Positions 21,574 to 31,478 of a DNA stretch of 64,000 nucleotides are shown piece by piece. The first letter of the stretch is position 1. Every line of letters begins with the position of its first letter. The DNA is from Marinobacter flavimaris (GTDB lineage Bacteria; Pseudomonadota; Gammaproteobacteria; Pseudomonadales; Oleiphilaceae), in assembly GCF_002933295.1 (NCBI RefSeq), contig NZ_PSSW01000001.1, positions 704,253-768,252 on the forward strand. The letters run 5' to 3'. The translations under genes and the position numbers were made by a program. The notes below the pieces were generated by a model. That model had not been told where the DNA came from. It saw nothing but the letters and a program-made list of their open reading frames with translations, and ran no database searches.

Positions 21574-21801
21574 ATGGTTGATCGAACGCTTGATGCCTCA
21601 GGGTTGCGCTGCCCGATGCCGCTGCTGAAGACAAAGCTGGAACTGAACAGCATGGCGCCCGGTGAAGAACTCGAGGTGATTGCTACAGACGCAGGTTCTG
21701 CCCGGGATATTCCAGCCTTTCTGCAGATGTCCGATCACAAGTTGATGAGCAGTTCTGAAACCGCCGGGCAGTACCGGTTTGTGATAAAGTGCGGCGGTTA
21801 A
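21574..21801 (+). CDS. tusA: Sulfur carrier protein, TusA family
   Basis: A 75-residue SirA/TusA protein with the sulfur-carrying Cys in GLRCPMPLLKTK (CPxP motif). Family members relay persulfide sulfur for tRNA 2-thiouridine and molybdenum cofactor synthesis. The gene starts with ATG at 21574 and is 16 bp before the permease gene, so the two are probably cotranscribed. The exact sulfur acceptor cannot be told from sequence. Confidence 0.88.
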   Translation: MVDRTLDASGLRCPMPLLKTKLELNSMAPGEELEVIATDAGSARDIPAFLQMSDHKLMSSSETAGQYRFVIKCGG

Positions 21802-21817
21802 GATTTCGGAGCTGTAA

Positions 21818-22897
21818 ATGATCAGGACATTACGCGGTCTCGCGCACAAATACTTCTCGGATGAAGAAGCGGTCATCCTGTTCCTGATACTGGTGACAGG
21901 AACCATTTTTGTTATCTGGTTCGGTGCCATGCTTGCGCCGGCCATTGCCTCGCTGATTGTGGCCTTTATTCTGCAGGGTCTGGTCACCAAGCTCAACAAG
22001 CTGGGCGTGCCGGAGACGGTTTCCATTATTGGGGTTTTCCTGGTTTTCCTCGGCGTGCTTGTTGGCTTCCTGTTTGGCCTGCTTCCGCTGATCTGGACGC
22101 AGTTGAGCAACCTGGCCGGCGAGGCGCCACGCATTATCCGGGAGCTGCAATCCTATCTTGAGCTGCTGCCACAGCAGTATCCCCACCTGATTTCCGGAGA
22201 AGCTGTCAGCACCGTTTACAGCCAGGTGAGTACGGAAGTGGGGCACATGACCCAATGGCTGGTGTCGTTCTCGCTGTCCAGTATTCCAGATCTCGTGGCG
22301 TTGCTGATCTACATGGTGCTGGTGCCTATCCTGGTGTTCTTTTTCCTGAAGGACAGGGAGGTGCTGCTCAACTCAATCGCCCGGCTGCTGCCACCCCAGC
22401 GCCCGATGATGCTGCAGATCTGGCACGAGGTGAACCTCCAGTGCGCCAACTACGTGCGCGGCAAAGCCGTCGAGATCCTGATTGTGGGCGGCGCCACCTA
22501 CATTGCCTTCAAGCTGCTGGGCATGCCTTACGCTGCGCTGCTCTCGCTGTTGGTGGGGCTGAGTGTAGTGATTCCCTACATTGGCGCGGCCGTCGTTACC
22601 ATCCCTGTTGCGGTGATTGCCCTGTTCGCCTTCGGCTGGGGCAGCCAGTTCATCTGGGTGATGGTCATCTACGGTGTCATTCAGGCGCTTGACGGCAATG
22701 TTCTGGTGCCCATTCTGTTCTCGGAGGTGAACAATCTGCACCCGGTGGCCATTATCGTCGCGGTGCTGTTCTTCGGGGGAATCTGGGGCTTGTGGGGTGT
22801 TTTCTTCGCAATTCCACTGGCTACCATGCTCAAGGCGGTGTTTGCTGCCTGGCCAGTGAAGGAGTCGGCGCCGCCGGCGGAACCCGGAAGCGCCTGA
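21818..22897 (+). CDS. perM: AI-2E/PerM-family inner-membrane permease
   Basis: A 359-residue polytopic protein with about eight hydrophobic segments. It has the family arrangement: paired N-terminal helices (AVILFLILVTGTIFVIW, LAPAIASLIVAFIL), a soluble region at about 95-150, then the C-terminal helical block with IYGVIQALDGNVLVPILF and the IWGLWGVFFAIPLATML motif. Members have been linked to efflux of varied small molecules, and the substrate is unknown. It follows tusA by 16 bp, an arrangement seen in other gammaproteobacteria. It is convergent with bcp. Confidence 0.85.
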   Translation: MIRTLRGLAHKYFSDEEAVILFLILVTGTIFVIWFGAMLAPAIASLIVAFILQGLVTKLNKLGVPETVSIIGVFLVFLGVLVGFLFGLLPLIWTQLSNLAGEAPRIIRELQSYLELLPQQYPHLISGEAVSTVYSQVSTEVGHMTQWLVSFSLSSIPDLVALLIYMVLVPILVFFFLKDREVLLNSIARLLPPQRPMMLQIWHEVNLQCANYVRGKAVEILIVGGATYIAFKLLGMPYAALLSLLVGLSVVIPYIGAAVVTIPVAVIALFAFGWGSQFIWVMVIYGVIQALDGNVLVPILFSEVNNLHPVAIIVAVLFFGGIWGLWGVFFAIPLATMLKAVFAAWPVKESAPPAEPGSA

Positions 22898-22904
22898 CAG
22901 GCGC

Positions 22905-23372
22905 TTAAAGTGCCTTGACAGCCTCTAGCACCTCGTCGGCGTGGCCTTTCACTTTGACGCCGCGCCATTCAGCCCGCAGCACGCCATCCTTGTCGATCAG
23001 GAAGGTGCTCCGGTCAACGCCCATGTACTCCTTCCCGTAAAGCTTTTTCAGCTTGATCACGTCGAAGAGGGTGCACAGGGCCTCGTCCTTGTCTGAAATC
23101 AGGTGAAAGGGAAACTCATGCTTGGCCCGGAAATTCTCATGGGCTTTCAGGCCGTCCCTTGATACGCCGAGAATCACCGTATCAAGCTCCTCAAACTGCT
23201 TCATCCGGTCCCGGAAGTCCTGTCCCTCAGTAGTACAGCCAGGGGTGTTGTCTTTCGGATAGAAATAAATCACCACGTTCTGACCTTTCAGATCGTCCAG
23301 GCGAACAGTCTGGTCTCCGGTAGCGGGTGCTTCAAAATCCGGTACGGGTTTGTTTAACTCAACGGATGGCAT
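22905..23372 (-). CDS. bcp: Thioredoxin-dependent peroxiredoxin Bcp
   Basis: Reduces hydrogen and organic peroxides in the cytoplasm. The 155-residue AhpC/TSA protein has peroxidatic Cys46 in DNTPGCTTEGQDF. The resolving Cys found five residues later in E. coli Bcp is absent, so it likely works as an atypical or 1-Cys type; another Cys (ALCTLFDV) lies near residue 95. It is divergent from dapA and convergent with perM. Confidence 0.93.
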   Translation of the reverse strand: MPSVELNKPVPDFEAPATGDQTVRLDDLKGQNVVIYFYPKDNTPGCTTEGQDFRDRMKQFEELDTVILGVSRDGLKAHENFRAKHEFPFHLISDKDEALCTLFDVIKLKKLYGKEYMGVDRSTFLIDKDGVLRAEWRGVKVKGHADEVLEAVKAL

Positions 23373-23446
23373 GACATCTCCTTTAATTCCCTTGTGTCAG
23401 TTCGTGCCCAACATTACCATATCGGTTTTATTCGGACGGAGCTTTT

Positions 23447-24325
23447 ATGATTACGGGTAGCCTTGTCGCACTGGTCACGCCCATGCATCCAAACGGTGAC
23501 ATCCACTGGGAGGATCTGGACAAGCTGGTAGACTTTCATATTGAAAACGGCACACACGGCATCGTTGCTGTGGGCACCACCGGCGAATCCGCAACGCTCG
23601 ACCCGGAAGAGCATTGCCAGACCATTGGCCACATCATCAAACGTGTTAATGGTCGCATCCCGGTTATTGCGGGCACCGGCGGCAACAGCACCCGTGAGGC
23701 CATTGAACTGACGGCCGAGGCCCATAAGCTTGGCGCAGATGCCTGCCTGCTCGTTGTTCCCTACTACAACAAGCCGACCCAGGAAGGCCTGTATCAGCAC
23801 TTCAAGGCGATTGCCGAAGCCGTCCCCGGCATGAACCAGATGCTGTACAACGTGCCCGGCAGGACAGCGTGCGACATGCTGAACGAGACCGTGCTCCGGC
23901 TTGCCGATATTCCGAATATCGTGGGCATCAAAGACGCCACCGGCAACATTCCCCGGGGTGCCGAACTGATTGAAGCGCTGGACGGCCGTCTGGCTGTCTA
24001 TTCAGGTGATGACGCAACGGCAGCGGAACTGATGCTGGCCGGTGCCAAGGGCAACGTGTCCGTCACCGCGAACGTCGCCCCGAAGGCAATGTCCCAGCTG
24101 TGCGAAGCCGCTGTTGCCGGAAATCGTGAAGAAACCGAGCGTTTGAACGAACTGCTCATGCCTCTTAACCGGAAGCTGTTCCTCGAAGCGAATCCTATCC
24201 CGGTGAAATGGGCGCTCCATCATATGGGAATGATTGGGGAAGGCATCCGCCTGCCGCTGACCGTGCTCAGCGAAAAGTTCCATGGCGAAGTGGAAGATGC
24301 CCTCAAGGCCTCAGGTGTTCTCTGA
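23447..24325 (+). CDS. dapA: 4-hydroxy-tetrahydrodipicolinate synthase
   Basis: Condenses pyruvate with aspartate semialdehyde, the first step of lysine and diaminopimelate synthesis. The 292-residue (alpha/beta)8 barrel has the Schiff-base Lys162 (GIKDATG), the triad Tyr134 (YNVPGRT) and the GTTGES pyruvate-binding loop. An AGC-rich leader precedes ATG 23447. bamC follows 36 bp later, the common dapA-bamC pair in gammaproteobacteria. Confidence 0.97.
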   Translation: MITGSLVALVTPMHPNGDIHWEDLDKLVDFHIENGTHGIVAVGTTGESATLDPEEHCQTIGHIIKRVNGRIPVIAGTGGNSTREAIELTAEAHKLGADACLLVVPYYNKPTQEGLYQHFKAIAEAVPGMNQMLYNVPGRTACDMLNETVLRLADIPNIVGIKDATGNIPRGAELIEALDGRLAVYSGDDATAAELMLAGAKGNVSVTANVAPKAMSQLCEAAVAGNREETERLNELLMPLNRKLFLEANPIPVKWALHHMGMIGEGIRLPLTVLSEKFHGEVEDALKASGVL

Positions 24326-24360
24326 GTTTGCTTAAATCATCCCATCACCGGAGTAACCTG

Positions 24361-25458
24361 ATGCAGGTTCTAAAAGGAACCGGTAGTACCCTGATGTTCA
24401 AACCCGTTGTTGTCGCATCCGGGCTGTTGCTTCTGGCAGCAGCCTCGGGCTGCAGTCTGGTTGAAGACCGCTCCGAACGCTATGTGAATGCCACGGAAGG
24501 AAAACCACTGGAATTGCCGGAGACCGCCGACGATTCCCGTTTCAGTCAGACCATGCCCATCCGTGATGTCCAGCCGGCCGACGCCAGCAAAATGTATCCG
24601 TCCGATATTCCGCGTCCGCCGGACATGACATCGGACATCCTTGATGAAAACTACGTTATCGAAGAGCTGGATGGTCGGCTCTGGCTCCTGGTCAACGACG
24701 TGCCGGGCAGAATCTGGCCTGCGGTAAACAGCTATCTGTCCGAGCGGGGTCTTGGCGTCGGCTTCGACAGTCCCCAGTTGGGCATCCTGCAGACCGAACT
24801 TGCCAATTTCAGCAAGCGTGCCCGAAACCTTGTAGAGCTGTCGGATAACCCATCTGCCGGCGAACAGAAAGTCGTTCTTCAAGTTCGGATGGCTCCCGGT
24901 GTGCGACGCAAGACCACAGAGGTGCAGGTACGCCGGCTTGATGTTGAAGGTCAGCCGGATGAGCTGATCCCCTGGACTGGCGTTTCTGATCCCTCCGAGC
25001 AGGCTCTGGAATTGCAGAGACGCCTGCTGTCCGATCTGGGTGACTTTCTCCGGGCGCGTGAAGAAACCAAGTCCTTTTCCCGGGCGGCATCCGGGATGGT
25101 CAGCGATCCGTTGGTTCGCCTGATCTCGGAAAACGATGAAGCCGTCGCGATCCGCATGGAGCTTGATTATGGTCGTTCCTGGGCGGAAGTAAGTCGGGCA
25201 CTTACAGATTCCGGCATTCCCGTTGTCGATCTGAACCGCAGTGAAGGCTGGTTCCATGTCGATTTCCGCACCGAAGAAGAGCGGGATCCGGGCTGGTTCA
25301 GCTGGTTCAGTGACAAGGACGCACCCCAGCATACCCACACAGTCAGCCTTAGCCAGCAGAGCGACGCCATTGTCATCTCTGCCGAGGACGTTCCGGGTTA
25401 CACTGGCAGCCGGACGACGCCGGATCTGCTCGAGCAACTGTTCGATTACCTATACTGA
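24361..25458 (+). CDS. bamC: Outer membrane assembly lipoprotein BamC
   Basis: A lipoprotein of the BAM complex for beta-barrel insertion. The 365-residue protein has a signal peptide and lipobox ([10 protein letters not shown]) and the conserved N-terminal unstructured segment that wraps BamD. Two helix-grip domains follow, seen as repeated [17 protein letters not shown] and the related C-terminal [14 protein letters not shown]. An ATG at 24394 is an alternative start. It is followed by a terminator and purC. Confidence 0.88.
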   Translation: MQVLKGTGSTLMFKPVVVASGLLLLAAASGCSLVEDRSERYVNATEGKPLELPETADDSRFSQTMPIRDVQPADASKMYPSDIPRPPDMTSDILDENYVIEELDGRLWLLVNDVPGRIWPAVNSYLSERGLGVGFDSPQLGILQTELANFSKRARNLVELSDNPSAGEQKVVLQVRMAPGVRRKTTEVQVRRLDVEGQPDELIPWTGVSDPSEQALELQRRLLSDLGDFLRAREETKSFSRAASGMVSDPLVRLISENDEAVAIRMELDYGRSWAEVSRALTDSGIPVVDLNRSEGWFHVDFRTEEERDPGWFSWFSDKDAPQHTHTVSLSQQSDAIVISAEDVPGYTGSRTTPDLLEQLFDYLY

Positions 25459-25468
25459 TTCAGGAAGA

Positions 25469-25490
25469 GGCCGCCAGAGGCGGCCGCTTT
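25469..25490 (+). terminator. Rho-independent terminator after bamC
   Basis: GGCCGCC (25469-25475) pairs perfectly with GGCGGCC (25479-25485) across a 3-nt loop and is followed by GCTTTT. It separates dapA-bamC from purC. Confidence 0.75.
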
Positions 25491-25502
25491 TCGGAGACCC
25501 CA

Positions 25503-26216
25503 ATGGAAAAACGCGAAGAACTCTACGCCGGCAAGGCAAAATCCGTCTACCGTACCGACAACCCCGAACGTTTCGTGCTGGTATTCCGTGACGACACATC
25601 CGCCTTCGATGGTGAGAAAAAGGAACAGCTCAATCGCAAGGGCATGGTGAACAACAAGTTCAATGCGTTCATCATGGAGAAGCTGGAAGCGGCAGGTGTG
25701 CCGACCCATTTTGAAGGGTTGCTGTCGTCCACCGAATCGCTCGTCAAGAAGCTGGATATGATTCCGGTTGAATGCGTGGTTCGCAATGTTTCCGCCGGCA
25801 GTCTCTGCCGTCGTCTTGGCGTGGCGGAGGGGCAGGAACTGAATCCGCCCACCTACGAACTGTTCCTCAAGAACGACGCACTCCACGATCCGATGGTCAA
25901 CGAATCCCTGGCCGTCAGTTTTGGCTGGGCCGCGGCGGATGAGCTGGAGCAGATGAAATCGTTGACCTATCGGGTTAACGACGTGCTCAAGGCCCTGTTT
26001 GATGAGGCAGGCATGCTGCTTGTGGATTACAAGCTGGAGTTTGGTCGCTGCGAGGGCAAGATCGTTCTGGGTGACGAATTCAGTCCGGACGGTTGCCGGA
26101 TCTGGGACAAGGAAACCCGCAGGAAAATGGATAAGGATCGTTTCCGTCAGGGGCTTGGCGAAGTGATCGAAACGTACGAAGAAGTCGGGCGCCGTCTGGG
26201 AATCCAGTTCGACTGA
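25503..26216 (+). CDS. purC: SAICAR synthase (phosphoribosylaminoimidazole-succinocarboxamide synthase)
   Basis: Ligates aspartate to CAIR with ATP in purine synthesis. The 237-residue protein has the N-terminal [10 protein letters not shown] nucleotide-binding strand, the DDTSAFDG motif, [15 protein letters not shown], and [10 protein letters not shown]...[13 protein letters not shown] at the active site. Length and motifs match the short bacterial PurC. It lies after the bamC terminator, and a beta-barrel gene follows on the same strand. Confidence 0.97.
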   Translation: MEKREELYAGKAKSVYRTDNPERFVLVFRDDTSAFDGEKKEQLNRKGMVNNKFNAFIMEKLEAAGVPTHFEGLLSSTESLVKKLDMIPVECVVRNVSAGSLCRRLGVAEGQELNPPTYELFLKNDALHDPMVNESLAVSFGWAAADELEQMKSLTYRVNDVLKALFDEAGMLLVDYKLEFGRCEGKIVLGDEFSPDGCRIWDKETRRKMDKDRFRQGLGEVIETYEEVGRRLGIQFD

Positions 26217-26248
26217 CTGAAACTGACAACAAATTCAAAAGGTGTGTC

Positions 26249-26986
26249 ATGCGTAAACTGATGCTTGCTGTAGGTGGTTCACTGTTTCTGGTGGCGCCTG
26301 TGTCACAGGCAGATGTGGTTGGTCTTGGAGCCAGTGTAAGTTACTGGGATTCGGATCTGTCCGGCCAGGCTGCTGACAACGGTGATGTGGTTGATGTAGA
26401 AAATGACCTCAACCTAGACAGCGATTCGAATGCGAATGCGTCCCTGTATCTTGAGCATCCGATTCCGGTGCTTCCCAATGTTCGATTGAACTACACTCTG
26501 GTACAGCAGAGTGGTCGTGGCCAGGTAAATGGTAACTTTGGCGGCGTGAATTTTGGTGGCCTTGATGTTCAGTCTGATCTCGATTTGGAGCAACTGGATC
26601 TGACTCTTTACTACGAGGTGCTTGATAACTGGGTGAACCTGGATCTTGGCCTTACCGCACGGGATCTGTCCGGAGAGCTTATTGTTAAAGAGGCCTTAAC
26701 AGGCACGCCTTCGAACGAAACCACGGTCGATGCGGTCATACCCATGGGCTACCTCGCCGCTCGTTTCGACCTGCCACTAACGGGTGTTTCCGTAGGTGCT
26801 GAGGGCAACTTCATCAGCTTCGACGGTGACTCTCTGCACGATTTCAACGCCTACGGCCAGTACGAGATCTCATTGATCCAGTTCCGCGCAGGCTATCGTC
26901 AGATGTCTATTGATTACGAAGACGGCAATGACCGGCTTGATGTCGAGATAGGCGGACCGTTCGTGAGTGCCGGGGTATCGTTCTGA
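26249..26986 (+). CDS. Outer-membrane beta-barrel protein of unknown function
   Basis: 245 residues with a signal peptide ([21 protein letters not shown]) and alternating polar/aromatic strands throughout ([47 protein letters not shown]). It ends in VSAGVSF, the terminal Phe recognised by the BAM machinery. It resembles the TIGR04219-type barrel family, whose role is unknown. An AAAGGTGTG ribosome site precedes the ATG. A UDP-sugar epimerase gene follows 28 bp later, but a functional link is not evident. Confidence 0.8.
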   Translation: MRKLMLAVGGSLFLVAPVSQADVVGLGASVSYWDSDLSGQAADNGDVVDVENDLNLDSDSNANASLYLEHPIPVLPNVRLNYTLVQQSGRGQVNGNFGGVNFGGLDVQSDLDLEQLDLTLYYEVLDNWVNLDLGLTARDLSGELIVKEALTGTPSNETTVDAVIPMGYLAARFDLPLTGVSVGAEGNFISFDGDSLHDFNAYGQYEISLIQFRAGYRQMSIDYEDGNDRLDVEIGGPFVSAGVSF

Positions 26987-27014
26987 GACTGGCAGTCTTT
27001 TCAGGGAGAGACAC

Positions 27015-28022
27015 GTGAAGATTCTTGTTACCGGAACGGCCGGTTTTATCGGCTCACACCTGGCTCATCGCCTGCTTGATCGGGGCGATGAAGTCATTGG
27101 CGTTGATAACGTCAATGATTACTACGATGTGAACCTGAAGGAAGCGCGGCTGAAACGCCTGACCGACAAAGCCGGTTTCACCGAAGTCCGGCAGGATGTG
27201 GCTGACCGCGCCGCCATGGAAGCGCTGTTCGCCGAGCATAAACCCGAGCGGGTAGTGCACCTGGCGGCCCAGGCGGGTGTCCGGTATTCCATCGAGAATC
27301 CTCACGCCTATGTGGACGCCAACCTCGTTGGTTTCATGAACATCCTTGAAGGGTGCAGGCACAATAAGGTCAAGCACCTGGTCTATGCGTCCAGCAGCTC
27401 GGTGTACGGTGCCAACGAGACCATGCCGTTCTCGGTGCACGACAACGTGGATCATCCGCTGAGTCTCTACGCGGCCTCCAAGAAGGCCAACGAGCTCATG
27501 GCCCACACGTACAGCCACCTGTATAACCTGCCGACCACAGGCCTGCGGTTTTTTACTGTCTATGGTCCCTGGGGTCGTCCGGATATGGCCTTGTTTATCT
27601 TTACCAAAAAGATCCTTGCCGGGGAGCCCATCGACGTCTTCAACCATGGCCACCACCGCCGGGACTTTACCTACATCGACGACATCGTCGAAGGCGTGAT
27701 CCGGACCCTGGACCATGTCGCCGAACCAAACGGGGAGTGGAGCGGATCAACCCCGGATCCCGGCACCAGCAAGGCGCCTTATCGCCTTTACAACATCGGG
27801 AGTAACAACCCGGTTGAGCTATCTCGCTTTATCGAGATTATCGAGGAGCGAGTCGGGAAGAAAGCCCAGAAAAACCTGCTTCCGTTGCAGCCGGGCGACG
27901 TGCCGGCCACCTACGCCAATGTTGATGATCTGATCGACGATGTGGGCTATAAGCCAGCTACCCCCGTAGAGGAGGGTATTGCGCGGTTTGTGGACTGGTA
28001 CCGGGACTTCTACAACGTATAA
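27015..28022 (+). CDS. UDP-glucuronate 4-epimerase-like NAD-dependent epimerase
   Basis: 335 residues of the extended short-chain dehydrogenase family, with [15 protein letters not shown] binding NAD, the catalytic Tyr-x3-Lys in [10 protein letters not shown], and [15 protein letters not shown]. The motifs [20 protein letters not shown] and [17 protein letters not shown] are typical of enzymes converting UDP-GlcA to UDP-GalA (Cap/WbpP-like group). The start is GTG at 27015 after GGGAGAG. It may use the Ugd product from 5.4 kb for surface polysaccharide. A terminator hairpin follows. Confidence 0.88.
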   Translation: MKILVTGTAGFIGSHLAHRLLDRGDEVIGVDNVNDYYDVNLKEARLKRLTDKAGFTEVRQDVADRAAMEALFAEHKPERVVHLAAQAGVRYSIENPHAYVDANLVGFMNILEGCRHNKVKHLVYASSSSVYGANETMPFSVHDNVDHPLSLYAASKKANELMAHTYSHLYNLPTTGLRFFTVYGPWGRPDMALFIFTKKILAGEPIDVFNHGHHRRDFTYIDDIVEGVIRTLDHVAEPNGEWSGSTPDPGTSKAPYRLYNIGSNNPVELSRFIEIIEERVGKKAQKNLLPLQPGDVPATYANVDDLIDDVGYKPATPVEEGIARFVDWYRDFYNV

Positions 28023-28026
28023 AAGA

Positions 28027-28050
28027 GGGCCAGCAACTGCTGGCCCTTCT
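28027..28050 (+). terminator. Rho-independent terminator after the epimerase gene
   Basis: GGGCCAGC (28027-28034) and GCTGGCCC (28039-28046) form a perfect 8-bp stem with a 4-nt loop, followed by TTCT. The T-tract is short. Confidence 0.65.
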
Positions 28051-28082
28051 CGTATCTGGGACTCGACAATGGAGCATTGTAG

Positions 28083-28622
28083 ATGATGGCAGTGTTAAAA
28101 AGATGGTTTCTGGTAGCCGCGCTTATCGGCATGGCCGGCTGCACCGCTCTTCCAGAGGGTATTGAGCCAGTCTCCGGTTTTGAGAGTGACCGTTACCTCG
28201 GTACCTGGTACGAAATCGCCCGCCTGGACCATTCCTTTGAGCGCGGTCTCACCAATGTTCGCGCGGAATACAGCCGTAACGACGACGGCAGCATCGGGGT
28301 AATCAATCGGGGTTATAACGTCGTAAAAGAAACATGGGAGGAAGCTGACGGCCGAGCGGTGTTTGTCGAGGATGAGAGCACAGGCCACCTGAAGGTGTCT
28401 TTCTTCGGACCTTTCTACGCCTCTTATGTGGTGTTTGAACTCGACAAGGAACACTATTCATACGCCTTTGTGACGGGATACAACCGTGACTATCTCTGGT
28501 TTCTCTCGCGTACCCCCGAGGTCAGTGAGGAGGCGATTGAGGCGTTCAGGAGACGCGCAAAGGCAGAGGGCTTTGATCTGGAAGAGCTGATCATAGTGGA
28601 GCAGGGCAAGAATCGTTCGTAG
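28083..28622 (+). CDS. blc: Outer-membrane lipoprotein of the lipocalin family
   Basis: 179 residues, beginning with a lipoprotein signal (LVAALIGMAGC) and then the lipocalin signature YLGTWYEIARLDHSFERGL, with VINRGYNV and the C-terminal YLWFLSRTP strand. Bacterial Blc proteins bind fatty acids or lysophospholipids and are anchored in the outer membrane. It stands alone between the epimerase terminator and the tRNA-Val fragment that marks the island's left edge. Confidence 0.92.
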   Translation: MMAVLKRWFLVAALIGMAGCTALPEGIEPVSGFESDRYLGTWYEIARLDHSFERGLTNVRAEYSRNDDGSIGVINRGYNVVKETWEEADGRAVFVEDESTGHLKVSFFGPFYASYVVFELDKEHYSYAFVTGYNRDYLWFLSRTPEVSEEAIEAFRRRAKAEGFDLEELIIVEQGKNRS

Positions 28623-28657
28623 CGATTGAAGTGCCTGAGGATGATGAGCGGGCACAA

Positions 28658-28693
28658 ACAAAGCCAGTTCTTACAGGGAGTAAGCAACTGACT
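28658..28693 (-). terminator. Terminator hairpin beyond the left tRNA-Val fragment
   Basis: On the minus strand, arms covering 28680-28693 and 28662-28674 pair with one bulge and one G-U, then run into TTTGTTTG. It sits directly downstream of the tRNA-Val 3' fragment and is best read as the original terminator of the host tRNA-Val gene before island insertion. Confidence 0.6.
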
Positions 28694-28706
28694 CTTTCGG
28701 CAGGAG

Positions 28707-28751
28707 TGGTAGGACCACCCAGATTCGAACTGGGGACCTCTACCATGTCAA
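28707..28751 (-). repeat. Left attachment repeat: 3' part of tRNA-Val
   Basis: These 45 bp are identical to 42155-42199, the portion of tRNA-Val(GAC) from the anticodon loop to the CCA end. The 5' part of the tRNA is missing here. Such a direct repeat is the usual footprint of site-specific insertion by a tyrosine recombinase into a tRNA 3' end. It defines the left boundary of the island at 28752-42154. Confidence 0.92.
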
Positions 28752-28978
28752 AATCGCGATTTAGGGTACATAAATACCTTAAATTTCATGAAAAAGCGCG
28801 AAAGTGCGACGTATTTACCGCACCCAACGTGGCCACACGAAATCAATAACTTAAATACTGTATATTGAGAAGGATAGTTATTGGAATCCGCCGGATTGGT
28901 AATTTCAGTTTTAGTATGAGCTGAAGGGCTTGCCGCATCTTCGTTTGGAAGCCGGATTGAAGAGGCTAAATCTGCTAT
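28752..28978. other. AT-rich non-coding left end of the island
   Basis: A 227-bp stretch between the attachment repeat and the last island gene. It is AT-rich, with no convincing ORF, tRNA or terminator. It may be the remnant of a deleted integrase/attachment region or simply the 3' trailer of the operon. Confidence 0.5.
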
Positions 28979-29443
28979 TCACTTAGCTCCGCCTGGAACT
29001 TTATTTAGCACCAAGAAAACACCGACTGTCATCACACTTAACCCGGCGAGCCGCCTCAGGCTCAGGGTGAACTTTTGTACGCCCATCAAGCCAAAGTGGT
29101 CGATGAGGCTCATTGCGATGAGCTGTCCCAGTAAAACGAAAGCAATTGCATTGGATATGCCGAATCTAGGCGCTACCCAGGTAATTGTCAGAATATAGAA
29201 GAGGACAAAGAAGCCTCCGAAGTAGAAGTACACGGGAACATTGGCCCGAAAAATTTTTTCGGGAAAACCCTCCGTGGTGATCAAATAAGAAATTGCCAGA
29301 ACCAGGGCAACGAAAAAGAGAATCGCAGCGGCCAAGGCCGGGCTCTGAAGTCTCGCGCCGAGTCCGCCGTTAAGCGTTGCCATCACAGGTATTCCGATTC
29401 CTGCGACCAACATGAGCAGGGCATAGGCGAATGAACTGTTCAT
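28979..29443 (-). CDS. DMT-superfamily small membrane protein (YdcZ/DUF606 type)
   Basis: 154 residues, almost entirely hydrophobic, with five predicted helices (FAYALLMLVAGIGIPVMATLNGGLG, AAAILFFVALVLAISYLI, FYFGGFFVLFYILTITWVAP, AIAFVLLGQLIAMSLIDHFG, LAGLSVMTVGVFLVLN). This matches the DMT-superfamily DUF606 family, of which little is known biochemically; export or uptake of a small metabolite is likely. It is the last gene of the island operon, 20 bp after the thioesterase stop. Confidence 0.8.
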   Translation of the reverse strand: MNSSFAYALLMLVAGIGIPVMATLNGGLGARLQSPALAAAILFFVALVLAISYLITTEGFPEKIFRANVPVYFYFGGFFVLFYILTITWVAPRFGISNAIAFVLLGQLIAMSLIDHFGLMGVQKFTLSLRRLAGLSVMTVGVFLVLNKVPGGAK

Positions 29444-29463
29444 TTTTGATCCTCAGCAAAATT

Positions 29464-29904
29464 CTAAATTTCTTCAGCACTAACTTGAGGGATGATGATT
29501 TCCTCAAGACAGTGGCGAATTTGTGCAGGCATGGGTACAGAGCGATTTTGGTCACGGTCCACGAAAACGTGCACCACTTGACCATGGGCTGCGGCTTCTT
29601 CTTCCGATTCTCTGAAAATACCTAACTCATAAGTAACGGAGCTGTTTCCAAGCTTCGAGACCCTGAGACCGACCGAAATTGAATCGGGATATGCAACGGG
29701 ACGTCGGAATTGGCAGGATGAGCTAACGACATAGCCCACTATGTTGGCCGAATGAATATCGAGGCCACCTTGTTCAATGAGGTATCGATTAATCGTTGAG
29801 TCGAAATAGGAGTAATAAGTAACGTTGTTCACGTGTCCGTATACATCGTTGTCCATCCAGCGGGTGTAGACGGGGTAGAAAACCGAGAAGTCCTGTCGAT
29901 TCAC
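29464..29904 (-). CDS. Hotdog-fold acyl-CoA thioesterase
   Basis: 146 residues of the 4-hydroxybenzoyl-CoA thioesterase/YbgC-like group, with the motif RWMDNDVYGHVNNVTYYSYFD carrying the catalytic Asp, and CQFRRPVAYPDSISVGLRV. It likely releases CoA from an intermediate of the island pathway. The gene lies 71 bp after the aldehyde dehydrogenase stop and just before the DMT gene. The substrate is unknown. Confidence 0.87.
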   Translation of the reverse strand: MNRQDFSVFYPVYTRWMDNDVYGHVNNVTYYSYFDSTINRYLIEQGGLDIHSANIVGYVVSSSCQFRRPVAYPDSISVGLRVSKLGNSSVTYELGIFRESEEEAAAHGQVVHVFVDRDQNRSVPMPAQIRHCLEEIIIPQVSAEEI

Positions 29905-29975
29905 CTTGGCCCTCCAAGAGTATGACTTTAAGCGCCTCGATTCCTGACATCGGGGCGCCTTGGTTTATGTGAGAT

Positions 29976-31445
29976 TTATTTCATTCCGCCCAGGCACAGG
30001 TATTTAAGCTCCATGTACTCGTCCAGACCGTAGTGGGAGCCTTCCCGGCCAAGGCCGCTTTCCTTTACCCCGCCAAAGGGAGCCACTTCTGTAGAGATAA
30101 TGCCTTCGTTGACGCCAATCATTCCTGATTCCAGTTCTTCCGCTACGCGCCATACCCGATGGATATCCCGGCTATAGAAATAGGCCGATAAGCCGAACTC
30201 TGAATCATTTGCCATAGCGATTGCCTCGTCGTCGGTTTCAAACTTAAACAACGGCGCAACCGGCCCGAAGGTCTCCTCTCGGGCGATCAGCATTTCCTGA
30301 GTAGCGTGAGTGAGAATTGTTGGTTCAAAGAAGGTTCCGCCTAGGGAGTGAGCTCGGCCACCCAAGGCAACCTTTGCACCTTTTGATGTAGCGTCTTCAA
30401 TGTGCCGCTTCACCTTCGTGAGCGCCGCATCGTTGATAAGGGGGCCCTGCTGGGTTTCGCCTTCGAGGCCGGGACCAACCACCATTTTGCTGACAGCAGC
30501 CTTCAGCTTTTCGGTAAAGGCGTCGTACACGCCTGCTTGAACGTAGACTCTGTTTGCGCAGACGCAGGTCTGGCCGGTATTGCGGTACTTGGAGGCCATA
30601 AGGCCGGCAACAGCTGCATCTAGATCCGCGTCATCGAAAACAATGAAGGGTGCATTACCTCCGAGTTCCAAACTGACCTTTTTGACGGTATCGCTCGCTT
30701 GTCGCATCAGAAGCTTCCCGACCGGCGTAGATCCGGTAAACGAAACTTTCCGCACGATGGGATTGCCCGTCAGCTCATTACCGACAGAGACAGCGTTGGG
30801 TTTGGAGCAGGTGATGATGTTGATTAGACCTGCCGGTACGCCGGCTTCCTCTGCCAGTGCGGTGATGGCCAATGCGGAGAGAGGTGTATCTTCGGCGGGT
30901 TTGACCACGACCGGGCAGCCTGCTGCGAGCGCCGGAGCAACTTTACGAGTAATCATTGCTATCGGAAAGTTCCAAGGGGTGATAGCCGCAACTACGCCAA
31001 CCGGTTGTTTGATCACAACGATGCGTTTGTCCTTTCCATGGCCTGGTATGACATCACCGTAGGCTCTCTTGGCCTCTTCGGCGAACCATTCGATAAAGCT
31101 GGCACCGTAGCCAACTTCACCGCGCGATTCGGCCAATGGCTTTCCCTGCTCAGCGGTCATCAGACGAGCAAGATCCTCCTGGTTGGCCATGAGTAGATTG
31201 AACCATTTGCGCAGAATGTTAGCGCGCTCTTTGGCGGGAGTAGAACGCCATGCTGGCCAGGCGGCTGACGCGGCCTCAATCGCTGCACGAGCGTCGGTGT
31301 CATCCATGTCTGGCACCGTTGCCAACTGCTCACCGCTGGCCGGATCGGTCACGGCAAACGTCTTTCCCGACTTCGCCGTTATCCATTGGCCGTTGATATA
31401 CGCCTGTTCGCGCAGAAGTTCGCGATTCTTCAATTCAAGAGACAT
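29976..31445 (-). CDS. gabD: Succinate-semialdehyde dehydrogenase-type aldehyde dehydrogenase
   Basis: 489 residues of the aldehyde dehydrogenase superfamily. It has the NAD(P)-binding segment TPWNFPIAMITRKVAPALAAGC, the catalytic Glu in ELGGNAPFIVF, the nucleophilic Cys in GQTCVCANR, and the ending GVNEGIISTEVAPFGGVKESGLGREGS, typical of GabD. It oxidises a semialdehyde to the acid, here probably the aldehyde formed by the adjacent iron alcohol dehydrogenase. The ATG at 31445 follows GAGG; an upstream start at 31457 is less likely. Substrate specificity is inferred from family resemblance only. Confidence 0.87.
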   Translation of the reverse strand: MSLELKNRELLREQAYINGQWITAKSGKTFAVTDPASGEQLATVPDMDDTDARAAIEAASAAWPAWRSTPAKERANILRKWFNLLMANQEDLARLMTAEQGKPLAESRGEVGYGASFIEWFAEEAKRAYGDVIPGHGKDKRIVVIKQPVGVVAAITPWNFPIAMITRKVAPALAAGCPVVVKPAEDTPLSALAITALAEEAGVPAGLINIITCSKPNAVSVGNELTGNPIVRKVSFTGSTPVGKLLMRQASDTVKKVSLELGGNAPFIVFDDADLDAAVAGLMASKYRNTGQTCVCANRVYVQAGVYDAFTEKLKAAVSKMVVGPGLEGETQQGPLINDAALTKVKRHIEDATSKGAKVALGGRAHSLGGTFFEPTILTHATQEMLIAREETFGPVAPLFKFETDDEAIAMANDSEFGLSAYFYSRDIHRVWRVAEELESGMIGVNEGIISTEVAPFGGVKESGLGREGSHYGLDEYMELKYLCLGGMK

Positions 31446-31478
31446 GAGTAACCTCAATCAAATAAGAGCATGGCCAAA

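Noticed and set aside
28631..28849. A 72-codon plus-strand frame across the left attachment repeat
   Set aside because: It reads through the tRNA fragment and hairpin, has no ribosome site and matches no recombinase.
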